From Calendula officinalis (Eukaryota; Streptophyta; Magnoliopsida; Asterales; Asteraceae): DNA of 64,000 bases. Below the pieces are notes generated by a model, which saw only the letters and a list, made by a program, of their open reading frames with translations, was not told the DNA's origin and searched no databases. Made by a program: the position numbers and the translations under genes. The stretch spans positions 63,320,884 to 63,384,883 of the forward strand of contig OY970824.1 of assembly GCA_963853835.1 (NCBI GenBank). Direction: 5' to 3'. Shown in pieces: positions 21,311-33,591 of this stretch; the first letter of the stretch is position 1; each line of letters opens with the position of its first letter.

Positions 21311-23593
21311 CCGCATTAAACCCTAATTCTCCGGTCAGATTTGTGTGTTCAATTAGTGGTTTTGAATGATATAATATATATGGAAATCGATTCATTGTTG
21401 AATTCGATGAAGATTTTGATGAATAAAATACATGTGTAGCTTGCCTCCATGTTTTGAACTACTTGTTTATTGCTAATTTGATTGACATTTGTTGGTTGAT
21501 TAGTAAACATTGGTTGTCTATGCTGCAGCTTGTCCTATATTGTTTTAAACTGAAATAAACATAAATAATTGTAAAACTGTACTGGAATTGATTCCAATTC
21601 ATAGTCCTTGCATTTTCATATTACTATATTCCATATTTGAGACTTAATACTGCCTGTTTACCTTTTTCTGTTTTCAATTAGTTCTGTATGGATAGGGATG
21701 GATGGATGGATAATGAAGGATTGAAGGGTTGTATACCTGTATGCAGTAAGTTGTAGAATAAAAATTGGTGTCTGCTTTTTGTGTTGGTTGAATAGTTTGA
21801 ATGATAGTAAATGACGATTTTAATCTTTTGAATAAATCAAGGTTGCTTGCTTTTCGTGCTGAACAGTGACACTACTACTTGGATGAATGTACAGTTTTAT
21901 TATAAGTTTTCCTTACGAGTTTTATGGGAGAACATCGAGTTTAATGTTCTGGTTGTGTACTCTTGAATCACTGCTGCATTTGTAAGTTACTTGAGGCTTT
22001 TATAGGGTTTCTAAGTAGCTTCTAATTATTCACTGATCTTGGCTTAAACCTAATCATAAGAATGTGTATACTCTCACGGGGCTTAAATTCGGAAGCCTCC
22101 CACAATTTTTTTGTGTCACCCCCCTTCCTTTCTTTTTTGTTTGGTTTGGTCGGCCTCACGAGAAATGGTTTGGTCATATAGTTATCTAGATTCTAGACTT
22201 TTATTAGAATAATTAACAAGCTTTATGCATTAAAAACCCGTGTCACTTTAAACCTAATTTATTATGCTTGCCCGAGTAAGTAACCCAAATTGAATTGAAC
22301 CATTCTTGAGCCAATGGGTTAAAATTAAACCATTCATTAGCTACATGAAGACGTCCCTGAACAATCAGATGTTGAATGTATTTGGTCTCGCATAAAAAAG
22401 TAGTATGAAAATTCTGAAACTGGTTTGTGTTTTACTGACACGTGTTTGAGCATTCAAATTGATGGCCAGATCTATACAAAGGTTCCCCTATGAGAGGTGG
22501 GTTGGGTTGGGTTGGAAAGCCATTGCGTAGGGTCGTTTTCATCCAACCATATAATTGGATTCCGTACCAACTTAATGTCACCACCACGTTAAAAGTTGAA
22601 ATGGGAATATCATCAAATAATCTAGAGCTGTCAACTTCGGTTTCAAATATCAACACCTTGACAGTCAAGTATGTTTTGCATTGTACAAAATCATTTTATT
22701 TATAAATATATATATTATTAATATCTAATACATTAATTATTTGAAAACGATAGTGAAGTAAGTATTACTGTAGTATTTAATACATTAATTTAGTTAACTC
22801 TCTTTCTTTGTACGATGATGATTTTCAGAGACTAAACCATCTATTAAACAAACTTCAGAAGTCAGAACCTTCATATATTCTTCTTTATATACAATTGTCA
22901 TTCACTTATTACTGTTTATAAGAAAAACAAACAAAATCATTATACATAACTTTTATGCGAAATAGTCGTCAAAAATGTTCAATGCCCAAGTGGCTTTGCC
23001 AAGTTGCCTTTAAGGCATTGCTTGCTAATTTTGACCAGGCTTCAGACCCTGTTATCATCAAATTTTATTTTAACAATTACTTTTTGTTTTGTAAGATTTA
23101 CGTCTCTCCAATTTAGACAATTAAGTTATCCTTTTTACTTCTAAATTTTGTATAACATAAAATTAGAATATATTAATTCTATAATTTACTAGATAAAATT
23201 CATTTTTTGATAAAATTATTCAAGTATGTTGTATTGTATTCATATAATGGTAAATAGTTTTAAAAGAGATAAGCGACACATGTATTCTATTGATTTGTTT
23301 TTTATGACAAATTGCTTTTTGTATAATGTTTTATGGAGAATATGTAAGTGTTTGAAAAAATGAACGACAAATTTGCTCTCTTAATATGTTTTAGGTTGCA
23401 GATTTACTATTTTAACATAGTTTCGGATAAAATTTCGTGTCTTTAGATCCCGCAGCATCGCACGGACCCTACAATTCTCGTTACTACTATTTGATCTAGT
23501 AAAGGTTAATGATAATGGACTTAAATTGTTTAAATTAAATGCGGGTATAAATTGTACGAATCAGCTCCCATGGAAATTTGGGTCAGGTGGCCC
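21311..23593. other. 3' flank of TOM9 and intergenic DNA
   Basis: The first few hundred bases should contain the TOM9 3' UTR. Nothing further was recognised apart from a small GATG/GATGG run near 21695. Short overlapping open frames on both strands at 22432-22705 have no recognisable product. Confidence 0.45.
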
Positions 23594-23998
23594 TAGGGCT
23601 GTCAAAACCTGACACGACACGATAATAATACACGAAACAAGACGAAATTGGGACGAAATTGAAATTTGAATTCGTGTTCGTGTCGTATAAAACAAACACG
23701 AAGTCGTGTCGTGTTCGTGTTCAGAGATTAATACGAAATTGACACGATAGTTATGATTTTGGGAACATTTAGAAATTTATGTTATATTTTTATCGTGTTT
23801 GTTGTGTTTTTAGCATGTAATAAGTAAGAAATTTGATATATTTGTTGTTTATCTCATGTTGTCGTGTTTATCGTTTTTTAATTGTGTCGTGTTCGTGTTA
23901 ACAAAATAAAACACGACTTCGTGTCGTGTTGTTTTCGTGTTGAACGAATTCGTGTCGTGTCGTGTTTCACGAAACGATAGCACGATTTGACAGCCCTA
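23594..23998. mobile_element. hAT-type MITE, CGTGTCGTGTT-rich
   Basis: 405 bp with inverted ends TAGGGCTGTCAAA / TTTGACAGCCCTA and a perfect 8-bp duplication GGTGGCCC (23586-23593, 23999-24006). The interior is a long imperfect palindrome of CACGACACGA/TCGTGTCGTG units. A decayed relative lies near 57225-57349. Confidence 0.92.
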
Positions 23999-24296
23999 GG
24001 TGGCCCCAATCTGATTTGGATTTCGGGCTGATTTGGTGATATGCAAAAAAAAAAATAAAAACTGGTCTGGAAAACAAGATTCACAGACGTAACAAACAGA
24101 CTGATTCACGTCTTGCAGAGGCAGTTTATATCATGTTTAAACTCGCTCACTAACCATCTTTCATTATGCAGAACAAGAGACAAACACATATACAAAAACA
24201 GCAACGTGAAAGCTTGATACGTGATTTGATTTACATGAGTTCTTCCCCAAATCAAAAAAGAGAACAAACAACAAACCCTAGATTCTATAAATCTTT

Positions 24297-25729
24297 TCAA
24301 CATTTGAATCCCTTACAAGCCATGAGCCACACAATAATGATAAAAATTGCAATGGCCCCACCGATCATCAGCTTCATCTGAAGATTCTGCAACCACATTT
24401 TCCTCCTTAGTTGCCTTCCTTGCCTCTGGAAGCTGTCCGCCTGCATTATTTACAATTAAACTTTCAAGCGGGACCCGTAAAAATTGTCTTTTATTAATCG
24501 AATGAGAATAAAAAATCATTTTTTAAGGTGAAGGGTAGAAATGTAAAGTTGCTGTACCTGGAACTGAAGGTTTTCTGTTTTATCGACTAGTAATTCAATC
24601 TTCTCACCACGATCTAAAACCTGTATTAGAAAAACCAAAAATAGTATTTATGAATATGTTAAGATTTTAGAGCCAGTAATCTCAACCCATTTACTTATAA
24701 ATGGGTCTATTTGGTTGGGTATTATCTCAAATCAGTCATAAAAATAATATTAGCTAAAGGGAAACAAGTCAAATAGATTAAATGTCACCCAACGTCTATT
24801 TTCTTTAAGCGTACAACCTCCTAAATCTTATTATTCAAAGATTTATATTATTATTATTGTAATAATATAGTTTTTAGGATCATAATTACTGCATTGCAGG
24901 TCAACTCTGCCCGGCCCGTTTCAACATGTACTTAAAATTAGACATGATGTGTATGGGTTGGTTTTCTCTCGCAGTAATGTTAATTCATTATGTTTAGTTA
25001 CTTATATAAGTCACAGATAAGAGGAATATATTTACCTTCTCAATGTTGTCCATCATAATACCTTTAACCTCGGTTATTTGAGCCTTCAATTTAGACAGCT
25101 TACTCATTTCATCTGGATGATTTAAACAATACTCCATGTGCTCCTTAATCTTTGGTCTATTAATCAAAGCAAAAAATAGAATAAAAACTTTTAATTCAGA
25201 ATAACACGAGCCAAATATGACACATGAATTAGGATCAGATCAACACACCCGAACTCTCTATCGAGATTATAAGCAATACTAAACCGATCTTCAAATAAAT
25301 CATCATCACTGTCATCAGCAAGTGGGTGATCATTTCCAATACTTGCTCCATAACGTTTCTTGAAGTCATCCTTCACTCTTTCCAGAAATACAAATGGCAC
25401 ACCCCTCCCAGCCGATTCATCAGCAACAACAAGAAAAACTGCATTGAATTGATGACAAAATTACCAGCGTAACTAATGCAAAATTGACAGAAAAAAAGTA
25501 GTACAATACATTAGAGTAAATGAATAAGTTTGAAAATACCAAAGCCACTATCAAGCAAGAAGTTGAAGGTGTATCCGTCACATGAATATGTGTATTTAGT
25601 GCTACCAGAAGGCAACTTCTGTAAGCATTGAACAGCAACTGTACTAACGTTTCCAGAGTATGCTGTGTGTTCAGCCAATACAACTGTCCCTTTAGCAACA
25701 AAGCTATATATCAATCCTTTCTGACTCAT
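24297..25729 (-). CDS. VAMP727: R-SNARE, VAMP727-type vesicle-associated membrane protein (5 exons)
   Basis: Exons 25729-25540, 25438-25249, 25156-25036, 24620-24558 and 24440-24297, all GT-AG, join to 708 bases, 235 residues. VAMP727 is the seed-plant R-SNARE acting between late endosome/prevacuole and vacuole. It is told from other VAMP72 members by an acidic insert in the longin domain, seen here as HPLADDSDDDLFEDRFS. Order: longin domain starting MSQKGLIYSFVAKGTVVLAE, insert, SNARE motif with the zero-layer Arg in VLDRGEKIELL, basic LRRKMW, and a C-terminal membrane anchor ending GFKC. An in-frame ATG six codons upstream exists, but the family start is MSQKG. A likely 5' UTR intron runs from a donor near 26204 (CAG|GTTACA) to an acceptor near 25744. 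It is head-to-head with IF1. Confidence 0.95.
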
Positions 25730-26205
25730 GACTAGATTCCCTAACACTTAAAATCAATCGTTACTCACAAAATTCGTCCTACAAGACGGTTGGTCCTGAA
25801 AATAGCATGAAAAAGCCCAAGTTTCATCAATTTTATGTAAACGATGAAAAAAGCAGAGAAACACTGAAACCAGCTCAATTCAGAGTCCATTTTACGATTT
25901 AATTGCACTTAGATGATCTACGAGATTTGACATATTAAAAAGGTCAATACAGCTATTCCAATTATCGCTCACTGGAATCGAGATGAAATAAATCATATGA
26001 AATATAATTAAACCCTAAAACAGCGAATTGTGGTGGAAGTACATAATGATTAATGAACTGTAATAATCGGTCAAATTGAACTGTACGAAGCAACAAATCA
26101 ATCGATCTAACAAATCGTATCAAATCAATCAAAGAAACAGACGAAAAACTAAACTTCAATGCCACAATTTGTTAAAATTAGCGAAATAAAGAGAGAATTG
26201 TAACC

Positions 26206-26601
26206 TGAAATGGAATTGGGGGTTTGATCTTTTTCGTGGGGATTTCGTTTTGCTTCGTGTATACGAGTAAGGAACGAGTAGGCGGAGAATTCTTGCGAAT
26301 ATAATGATTTTTTCTCATTTAGATCCTCCAAAATTTGGAGTTTTGCAACTTGGCCCCTAAATATTTTCCCAAATTATCATTTTTTTTGCATTATCTATGA
26401 ACTATGTATTACTTTGAAATTTGAATACATCTTAATTTATATATTTAAAACATCTAAAAAATCATAGGACATGCATTTCTGTTGACCCGTTCCTTTGGTA
26501 CCCAAAGGCTTCCTCATCATTCATCAAAAACACATTTTCAAATCACCTTTGATTCCCATAGCTCAAACAGATCAATCTCTCACATTCAACATTAATTAAA
26601 A
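26206..26601. promoter_or_regulatory. Divergent promoter region, VAMP727 (-) and IF1 (+)
   Basis: The two genes are transcribed away from each other. The VAMP727 first non-coding exon probably lies about 26206-26320, and the IF1 start codon is at 26602, leaving less than 300 bp for both promoters. No strong TATA box was assigned to either side. Shared control is inference. Confidence 0.5.
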
Positions 26602-27102
<501 letters not shown>

Positions 27103-27915
27103 GTACGAAGAGAGACAAGATGGATCTGGCCTAATTGGCATTTGAAGTTCTTAATTACCTCAAGTAGAATAAATGTTTAGTTTGAAAGCAGGAACTGTTA
27201 ATTGAATAGTTCAATACTAATGGCGCTTTCGTTAAATTTTCACTGTTCTTGCATTTCGTTTTCATGGTACTCTTTATTTCTTTATTGCTTTGATCAATAT
27301 AATTTATGTTTCTCATTATTGGATCTTTAGAAGTTGGGTCTGTTGTAGATCTCACCAGACTCTTTAGAAATTCTATCTTTTAATGGAAAAGATTTTAACT
27401 TAAAATAGATTAAGTTTGATAGTTAAGAGATTGGCTAACCATAATCTTTGGGAAATGGTTAAAGATTAATTAGATTGTTTATGTACAAATATTCAAGCAT
27501 AACTATCCATAGTAGTTAGTGATTTTTAGGGTGGTAGAATTTGTGTAGTTATTTTACAACAATTTTAAACATTCATTTTTTTTCTTTAAATAATGTCTTA
27601 AGGGATATTATTAGCTTTTTCCTTTAAATAATTAATGAATTTTAGAAGTAAAATAAACTGATATCACTTTTTCTAGTCGATCTAATAAACATACATTTAA
27701 TTAGCATCTTCTTCATTTTATCAAGCATTCTCCCTTATATAAGACAAAACAAAATAAGGAGACAATAAATCACAGTTGTTTCTTTGTATGCTCAGATCAT
27801 TGCTCATCAGCATCCAAGAACACACAAAGTATATGCTCATTTAACACCCCCTAAACTCTTAATCACCACATTAACAACCTAATCGATGTATCCTAAGAAC
27901 ACCGGTTTTAATACC
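27103..27915. other. 3' flank of IF1 and germin-like gene promoter region
   Basis: No coding region recognised. The first part should contain the IF1 3' UTR. The last few hundred bases are the upstream region of the germin-like gene. Confidence 0.45.
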
Positions 27916-27923
27916 TATAAATA
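27916..27923 (+). promoter_or_regulatory. TATA box of the germin-like gene
   Basis: TATAAATA lies 53 bp before the ATG, which would give a leader of about 20 bases. It fits the consensus exactly. Confidence 0.7.
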
Positions 27924-27968
27924 AAAACCACCCTAATCAAAATAATCAAAACTAACAAACTCAGCAAT

Positions 27969-28580
27969 ATGGCATCCATCAAATCCCTTTTATTCATCAC
28001 ACTAATTTCACTTACTGTCCAATTATCCGTCTCGAGTGACCCCGATATCCTAACCGACTACATACTACCACCAAACACAACCGCAACAGATGCAACTTAT
28101 TTCACATACACCGGTGTACGATCAATCGTTAATGCCACCTACCCAACTAACTTTACAGTTATAAAAGCCACTCTAAACGAATTCCCGGGTCTTAACGGTC
28201 AGAGTGTTTCTTATGCTATACTCGAATTCCCTCCAAAGTCTCTCAACCCGCTTCACATTCACCCACGGGCCACCGAGCTTTTATTTGTGCTCACGGGCTC
28301 ATTACAAGTCGGGTTTGTCGATACTACCAACAAGCTTTTTAATCAAACACTTGAAACTGGTGACATGTTTGTGTTTCCTAAAGGACTTGTGCATTTTCAG
28401 TATAATTGTAATGGAACGGAACCGGCTTTGGCGGTTTCGGCTTTTGGGAGTGCGAATGCGGGAACGCAGTCGGTTGGGAATAGTGTGTTTAATAGTAGTA
28501 TTTATGAGGGGATTTTGGCTGAGTCGTTTAAGACTAGTACGGATATTATTGAAAGGATCGAGTCGGGGTTTAAAGGGTGA
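27969..28580 (+). CDS. Germin-like protein (secreted cupin)
   Basis: 203 residues in one coding exon. Germin-like proteins are apoplastic Mn-binding cupins, some with superoxide dismutase or oxalate oxidase activity. Residues 1-22 form a signal peptide; the mature protein begins near SDPDI, the sign of the branch that lacks the classic N-terminal cysteine pair. Cupin box 1 is PLHIHPRATE with ligands His96, His98 and Glu103. Box 2 is GDMFVFPKGLVHFQYN with His142. Several N-glycosylation sequons occur (Asn36, Asn55, Asn61, Asn125). Length fits the family. The TATA box at 27916 supports the start. Substrate or enzymatic activity cannot be read from the sequence. Confidence 0.94.
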   Translation: MASIKSLLFITLISLTVQLSVSSDPDILTDYILPPNTTATDATYFTYTGVRSIVNATYPTNFTVIKATLNEFPGLNGQSVSYAILEFPPKSLNPLHIHPRATELLFVLTGSLQVGFVDTTNKLFNQTLETGDMFVFPKGLVHFQYNCNGTEPALAVSAFGSANAGTQSVGNSVFNSSIYEGILAESFKTSTDIIERIESGFKG

Positions 28581-29896
28581 TCTGGCGGTTTGTTTTGATC
28601 TTGAATGTTTGCTTTTGTTTGATGAGATTGTTGTTGCTTGAAATTTAAAAATAATTGTTAATGTTGAAATCTATGTGAACGATTTATTATCTGTTGATTC
28701 TGTTCTGTGAAACATAATCTATAGATTACTTGTGATAGAATCAAATTTGGTATACATGGCTTCTGCTTATTGTAAAATAAACAAATCTAAACACATCTTC
28801 TGTATTGTGTTTTGACTTTTGAGGCCGCATTGTTTGTTGATAAACTGTTTTTGTAAATAAGCATTCCCAAACACCCCACAAAAATAAGCGGTTAGAAAAA
28901 GGTGCTAAAATAGTGTTAGGGATTGATTATCTGCTCAAGAATAATTAAGAGCGGTAATCCACGACATGATCCGAAACACGACACGAAAATAATAAGGTTT
29001 GGTTTGAGCCTAAATGAGTACGGGTTAAAAACGGGTGACCCATCCAACCCGTTTATAAATCAGGTCGTGTTCGGATTAACTTATGTATAAAAGGGACGAC
29101 CCGCCAACCCATTTAGTTTTATGAAGTTTTTTTAAAGGATGTAAATACTATAATATTCCCTAAACCCGGACTAAAACAACTCTAAATATTTGTTTAACCT
29201 TTCACTTCCTCACCATTAGCATTGTATTTGATTTCTTTTTTATTTCTAACCTACCAATCTGATTCTGATTGGCTATCCATTTGACTTAAAAACCTATTCA
29301 CTTATATGGGTCCGATGGGTCGTGTTTGGCTTAAAATGGTTTAAATTTGTCCGGGTTAGGGTTGATTTTCTGACATGGAATTCTAAACATGTGAAGTTTG
29401 GGTTGACTGATTCTAACACGCCAACCTGAACCCGCTAACCTAAACCCAACCTGACACCCTATACAGAAAACACAAAAAAAAAGAAGAAAAAAAAGATGAA
29501 ACACCTTCTAAACAAATGCTGTTTTTCGCTTTGTCATATACTGAATCTTTACTTTGTTGCTTGAAAATTGAAAATGTTTATTCACATTTCACAGTAAGAA
29601 TTATCTATGGAATGAAGTTTTGATGCTTCTTTGTAAAACAATATAAAGAGAATTGTATTTGATTGACTGACTAATAGCATTATAAGATCTGTTTATAGAC
29701 TATATAGTTTGATCTTAATAAACCCTAATGAGCCCTAACCCATTTATACAATTGGGTTGAGTCATACTAATTAACCTAACACTAATACATCATCTAATAC
29801 TCTTACGTACTCGTAACCAAACAATTCTAAATTCATTGCTAAAATGTGGAAAATCACACACACACACAGAGAGGTAGAAACGATAGCCCAAATTTT
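28581..29896. other. 3' flank of germin-like gene and decayed MITE-like DNA
   Basis: About 28955-29460 is rich in CACGACACG, GGGTCG and ACCCGTT units, as in the hAT-type MITEs elsewhere in the window, but no paired ends or target duplication were found. No coding region recognised. Confidence 0.45.
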
Positions 29897-30460
29897 TTAT
29901 AAGATGGAACATGAATTACTACTACCAATGGGTCCCAATTGGACCGCCCTGTCCAATGCTCCAAGCGCTATCTTCCATTGTTGCTGCAAAAAGTTTGAAA
30001 TACACAAACTCAATATAACAAATATTAAAACATCATATGAACTATAATAGCAATTTATCTATAATATACGAATAGTGTTTTTTCTTTATATATAAAATAT
30101 AGTGCTGTGAATTTGTTAATATATAAATATAAAGTGTATATTTGCAAAATCGTTGTGAACTGCGAGCACATAATCTCGTTAACAACATTTAACAAGTAAT
30201 AAGTATCACAAGAAATAAAAATTATAGTTACCATAATCTATAAAATAAAAGTTTTCTAAACTCACCCGTTGTGGGAAAATCTTGCTAGATGCACGTGGAA
30301 CCGGAGGAGATGGTCGATGATGATTCGTGTCATTATTTGGGAACCATGGACGATGAGCTGCACTTTGAACGGGAGAGGTTTGGCCACTTGGACTACACTA
30401 ATTGTGACTGTGAACCGGATGTGGCTTATATGGGACCGAACCTGTTTCAAAGTATTTCAC
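29897..30460 (-). pseudogene. Unrecognised two-exon 3' gene end, probably a relic
   Basis: Two stretches fit a spliced minus-strand gene end: exon 30460-30266 after an acceptor GTGGCAG, ending CAACGG|GTGAGT, then exon 29983-29897 after TTTTTGCAG. They join in phase 0 and give a Pro/His-rich tail (HHRPSPPVPRASSKIFPQR) followed by QQWKIALGALDRAVQLGPIG and a stop. One in-frame TAG lies 20 codons into the first exon, and no further upstream exons were found. It looks like the C-terminal end of a host gene that has decayed or lost its front. The family was not recognised, and chance similarity to a gene cannot be excluded. Confidence 0.35.
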
Positions 30461-31106
30461 CTGCCACAAACAAACAGGTTTTAATGCATAAACTACTTTA
30501 TAGCTATGGGGAGAACCGAGAATATATGTGCAAATAAGTGTATGGGTAACAATTTCTAATTCGACATGAAACTTAAAATGAAAAATAAACATGTTAGAGT
30601 TTAGGCAAACAAGTTTCAGGTCACTTATGGGTAAACCCGACAACTTGATTGATTATTAAAACATGTTTAAAAATAAAGATCATTATAGATATTGTGTATA
30701 TATAATTTGAAAATTATATATATTCAAAAAATAGATATACTTTAGTTAGAATTCATACATATTAAAAAATTTGACATGTTTGACTTATTCAAACATCTAA
30801 CATGTTTAACCCGTCTAATTAAACAACTTATATGTGTCGTATTCATGTTGAAAGTAAACATTTTATAATTAAAATATTTGACCCGTTTAGATAAACAAAT
30901 CGGGTCAGATTCAAGTTGAATATTTCTGATCCACCAACCTGTGAACCAAGCCGACCCGTAGTTAATGGAGCCAAGTTAAAAAAATTAGAAGGAATTTACA
31001 CTTTAGTGCTTTAAGATTTTAATATTTAACTATCCCCATTTTTCAACTTTGTTGCACGTAAAGATCCGTGCAACTAACTACAGCTATTAAAATAACTAGT
31101 ATTGGC
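30461..31106. other. Intergenic with ACCCGACC-type repeats
   Basis: From about 30595 to 30960 there are scattered GGGTAAACCCGAC, AACCCGTC and GACCCGTT units typical of old hAT-like MITEs. Ends were not resolved. No coding region recognised. Confidence 0.4.
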
Positions 31107-31610
31107 TCAAAAGTTATTTAAAATAAAGTCTATATTTAATACCTCGTTTATTTTTGGCTTGTTGATAACTTCAAGCAAGGTACAGTTGTCCAAAAAGCGT
31201 GACAAACCATCGTGAGTGTGATCACATTTCTGCCTAATATAGCAATCGAGACAAAGATAAAACGATCCTCCAATTGGATCTTCCAAACACCCGACACATG
31301 ATAAATACGTAGAGATGATAAACTTGTTACAACAATTACAAAACGGCCTTCTGCTCTTAATTATATAGAAGACTGTCATTACTTCAACAAAATCTAGAGT
31401 ACCATTTCCATCGAGATCCAATTGATTGAAGAAGGGCTGATTTGTCATTTGACCATACCCTTCATCTCTCATGAACTCGAAGAACTCTTGTTGGTCTATC
31501 TTGCCATCATCATCGTTGTCTATCGCACCAAAGAAGTCTCGAGCCAACTTTTGATGGTCATCGGAGCTTGCTTGGTAATAAGCCATGGCTATCATGGAAA
31601 GCTCTTCCAT
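31107..31610 (-). CDS. EF-hand pair protein with C-terminal Cys/His zinc-finger-like domain
   Basis: 167 residues in one exon. Two EF-hand loops are visible: DNDDDGKIDQQE (31-42) and DLDGNGTLDFVE (65-76), both with intact Ca ligands at positions 1, 3, 5 and 12. The C-terminal half has a Cys/His array, C91, C93, C94, C105, C108, C120, C123, C129, H131, H133, resembling a ZZ or C1-like zinc finger. It is likely a Ca sensor with a zinc-binding partner-recognition domain; partner and pathway are unknown. A TATA box lies 36-45 bp before the start, giving a very short leader. There is no signal peptide or membrane span. The combination is less common than plain calmodulin-like proteins. Confidence 0.88.
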   Translation of the reverse strand: MEELSMIAMAYYQASSDDHQKLARDFFGAIDNDDDGKIDQQEFFEFMRDEGYGQMTNQPFFNQLDLDGNGTLDFVEVMTVFYIIKSRRPFCNCCNKFIISTYLSCVGCLEDPIGGSFYLCLDCYIRQKCDHTHDGLSRFLDNCTLLEVINKPKINEVLNIDFILNNF

Positions 31611-31645
31611 TGTTTGTGTTTCTTTTTTATTTTGGTCAAGGGGAA

Positions 31646-31655
31646 CTTATATATG
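31646..31655 (-). promoter_or_regulatory. TATA box of the EF-hand gene
   Basis: CATATATAAG on the minus strand, centred about 40 bp upstream of the ATG at 31610. Confidence 0.65.
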
Positions 31656-32255
31656 GCAAGCCGCAAGTGGACATTTATTGCTTTGGAAGGGGTCTGCTTG
31701 TTTCTTGAGAAATACTTTCGGTCAAATAATAATTAGATTATTATATTTTAATATTCTTTTCATTAGTTTTAAAAAAAATATAATTGCGTACTTTGCTTTT
31801 TTAAAGTATAATTACAAAAGAACTCATAATAGTTATCTTATGAGTATGAAAACTTTATAAAATATAGTAATTTTATGAGTTTGATAAGTTTAACTACATA
31901 AAAATCATAACAATTCTTTTAGCTATATTGTTTAGAAAAGGACAAAAGGTCTAAGTGAAAAATGAACTCGAATATACTTTAGTCTGTATTATAAATACTC
32001 AAATAGGTAATGCTAATATTTATCAATTTAACTTTTTAATAAAAAAACTTGGTCAATTAATTAAAAATAGCAAGACTAAAAGTTCTCTATCTCCACCATA
32101 AATGCTCCTTGACTCGGCTTCCAATGATAAGAATGTCAAATTAAATTGCCCGTCATCATGGAGTACTATGAATTATTCAATGTCTTCCAAACGGGCCAAA
32201 CGAGGATCTGATGCTAGGAACATAAGCATTTTAAAACTATTAGACCGGTAGTAAT
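31656..32255. other. Upstream intergenic DNA
   Basis: AT-rich, no coding region or repeat recognised. It ends with GTAAT, the left target duplication of the TRIM element. Confidence 0.4.
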
Positions 32256-32594
32256 TGTTTGACATCTTCCACATTGGACAAGAAATAAACCTGCAATGTG
32301 TATATATAAGAATTTTGGGATACTCCTCTTATAACCAATTGGTTTTAAGATGGAATCCCACAAAGTTACATGGTATCAGAGCAAGATTCACCCGTGGTTG
32401 GTCAAACGGTCACACGGACACCACGTAACCCATAAATACCCACGTGTTAGGCGCAAAAAAAGGACGTCACACGTAAGGGGGCGTGTTGAGATGTCCCACA
32501 TTGGACAAAAAATGAACCAATAATGTATATATAAGGGTCCTGGAATACTCCTCTTACAGTCAATTGGTTTTAAGATGAAACTCACACACTTACA
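32256..32594 (+). mobile_element. TRIM retrotransposon, complete
   Basis: 339 bp flanked by a perfect 5-bp duplication GTAAT (32251-32255, 32595-32599). LTRs are 32256-32370 and 32484-32594, sharing CCACATTGGACAA, TGTATATATAAG, ATACTCCTCTTA and CAATTGGTTTTAAGATG. The PBS TGGTATCAGAGC (32371-32382) abuts the first LTR, and the polypurine tract AAGGGGGCG precedes the second. The 113-bp interior has no coding capacity. This is the textbook TRIM layout, mobilised in trans. Confidence 0.95.
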
Positions 32595-32599
32595 GTAAT

Positions 32600-33047
32600 G
32601 GTGACCAAACAACCAGTGCCACGTCACGATATCCCAACTTTTCTCTTACTAGATCAAATACATGACCAGACCAAATTTATATTAGTTTGTCACGAAAGAA
32701 TAAGATATAACACCACACTCAAAAGAGGGCGGAGGAAGAGAAGGAACGGTTCTGTCACAAAAAGAGCGACCAAACCAATAAAGCTGAATCGGATGGAGTA
32801 CGCGTCGTGGAGACAAGCTTAATGTATGTGAACGTACCCCACCCCACAAAGCTAATAAACAAGATACATGATTCAAATAGACACGACCCAACTTGTTTTC
32901 AGACGGTGGAAAAAGGTGTCTTTATTTCGTTTTTGTTTTTACAAAATATGTCCACTTGTGATATGTACCATGTATATTTAAATGTTAATAGTAAAAGTCA
33001 CTGCAGCCTATATGCAAATTAAATAATACTTCGAACACTACATGATT
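32600..33047. other. Intergenic DNA
   Basis: No supported coding region. Open frames on both strands at 32598-32891 overlap and lack recognisable motifs. Confidence 0.4.
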
Positions 33048-33591
33048 AGGGGTGCCCAAAGGTTGACCCGACCCGACTTAAACATGAACCCGATTATGCT
33101 AAGGGTCCGGTCTATTCGGGTTCCATGTTATTATCGGGTTTTTTAAACCCGACCCGACCAACCCGATTCGTTATCGGGTCGGGTTTCGGGTTAGAATTTC
33201 TTAACTTTACCGGGTTCGGGTTGACCCGATTAGACCCGATTAAAGTTTAAGTATTATATTTCCTATAAAAATTAAGAAATTTTTACTATTAAATCAATTA
33301 ATTAGCAAATTATATGATAAAGTATTCAATAAAAATCAATTAATAATTATAAGTGTTAAATAAAAACTCATAAAATTTAATATATTAAATAATTTCTTTA
33401 ATTTTTACCAAAAATTCCTAACTCAAGTGTAACCCGACCAACCCGATCGGGTCAACCCAACAAACCGAACCCGACAAACCCGAAACCTTATCGGGTCGGG
33501 TTTCGGGTTAGGATTTTTTGAACCTCAAACCTGACGGACCCGACCCGATAAGTGTCGGGTCGGGTCGGTTTGACCCGTTGGGCACCCCTAA
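33048..33591. mobile_element. hAT-type MITE with AGGGGTGCCC ends
   Basis: Ends AGGGGTGCCCAA and TTGGGCACCCCTAA, with duplication ACATGATT at 33040-33047 and 33592-33599. The outer 150-200 bp on each side are CGGGTCGGGTT/AACCCGACC repeats forming a palindrome around an AT-rich centre. The exact ends are uncertain by 1-2 bases. Confidence 0.88.

Noticed and set aside
28204..28641. 145-codon frame overlapping the germin-like gene
   Set aside because: Different frame of the same exon without a recognisable domain; the germin frame has signal peptide and both cupin boxes.
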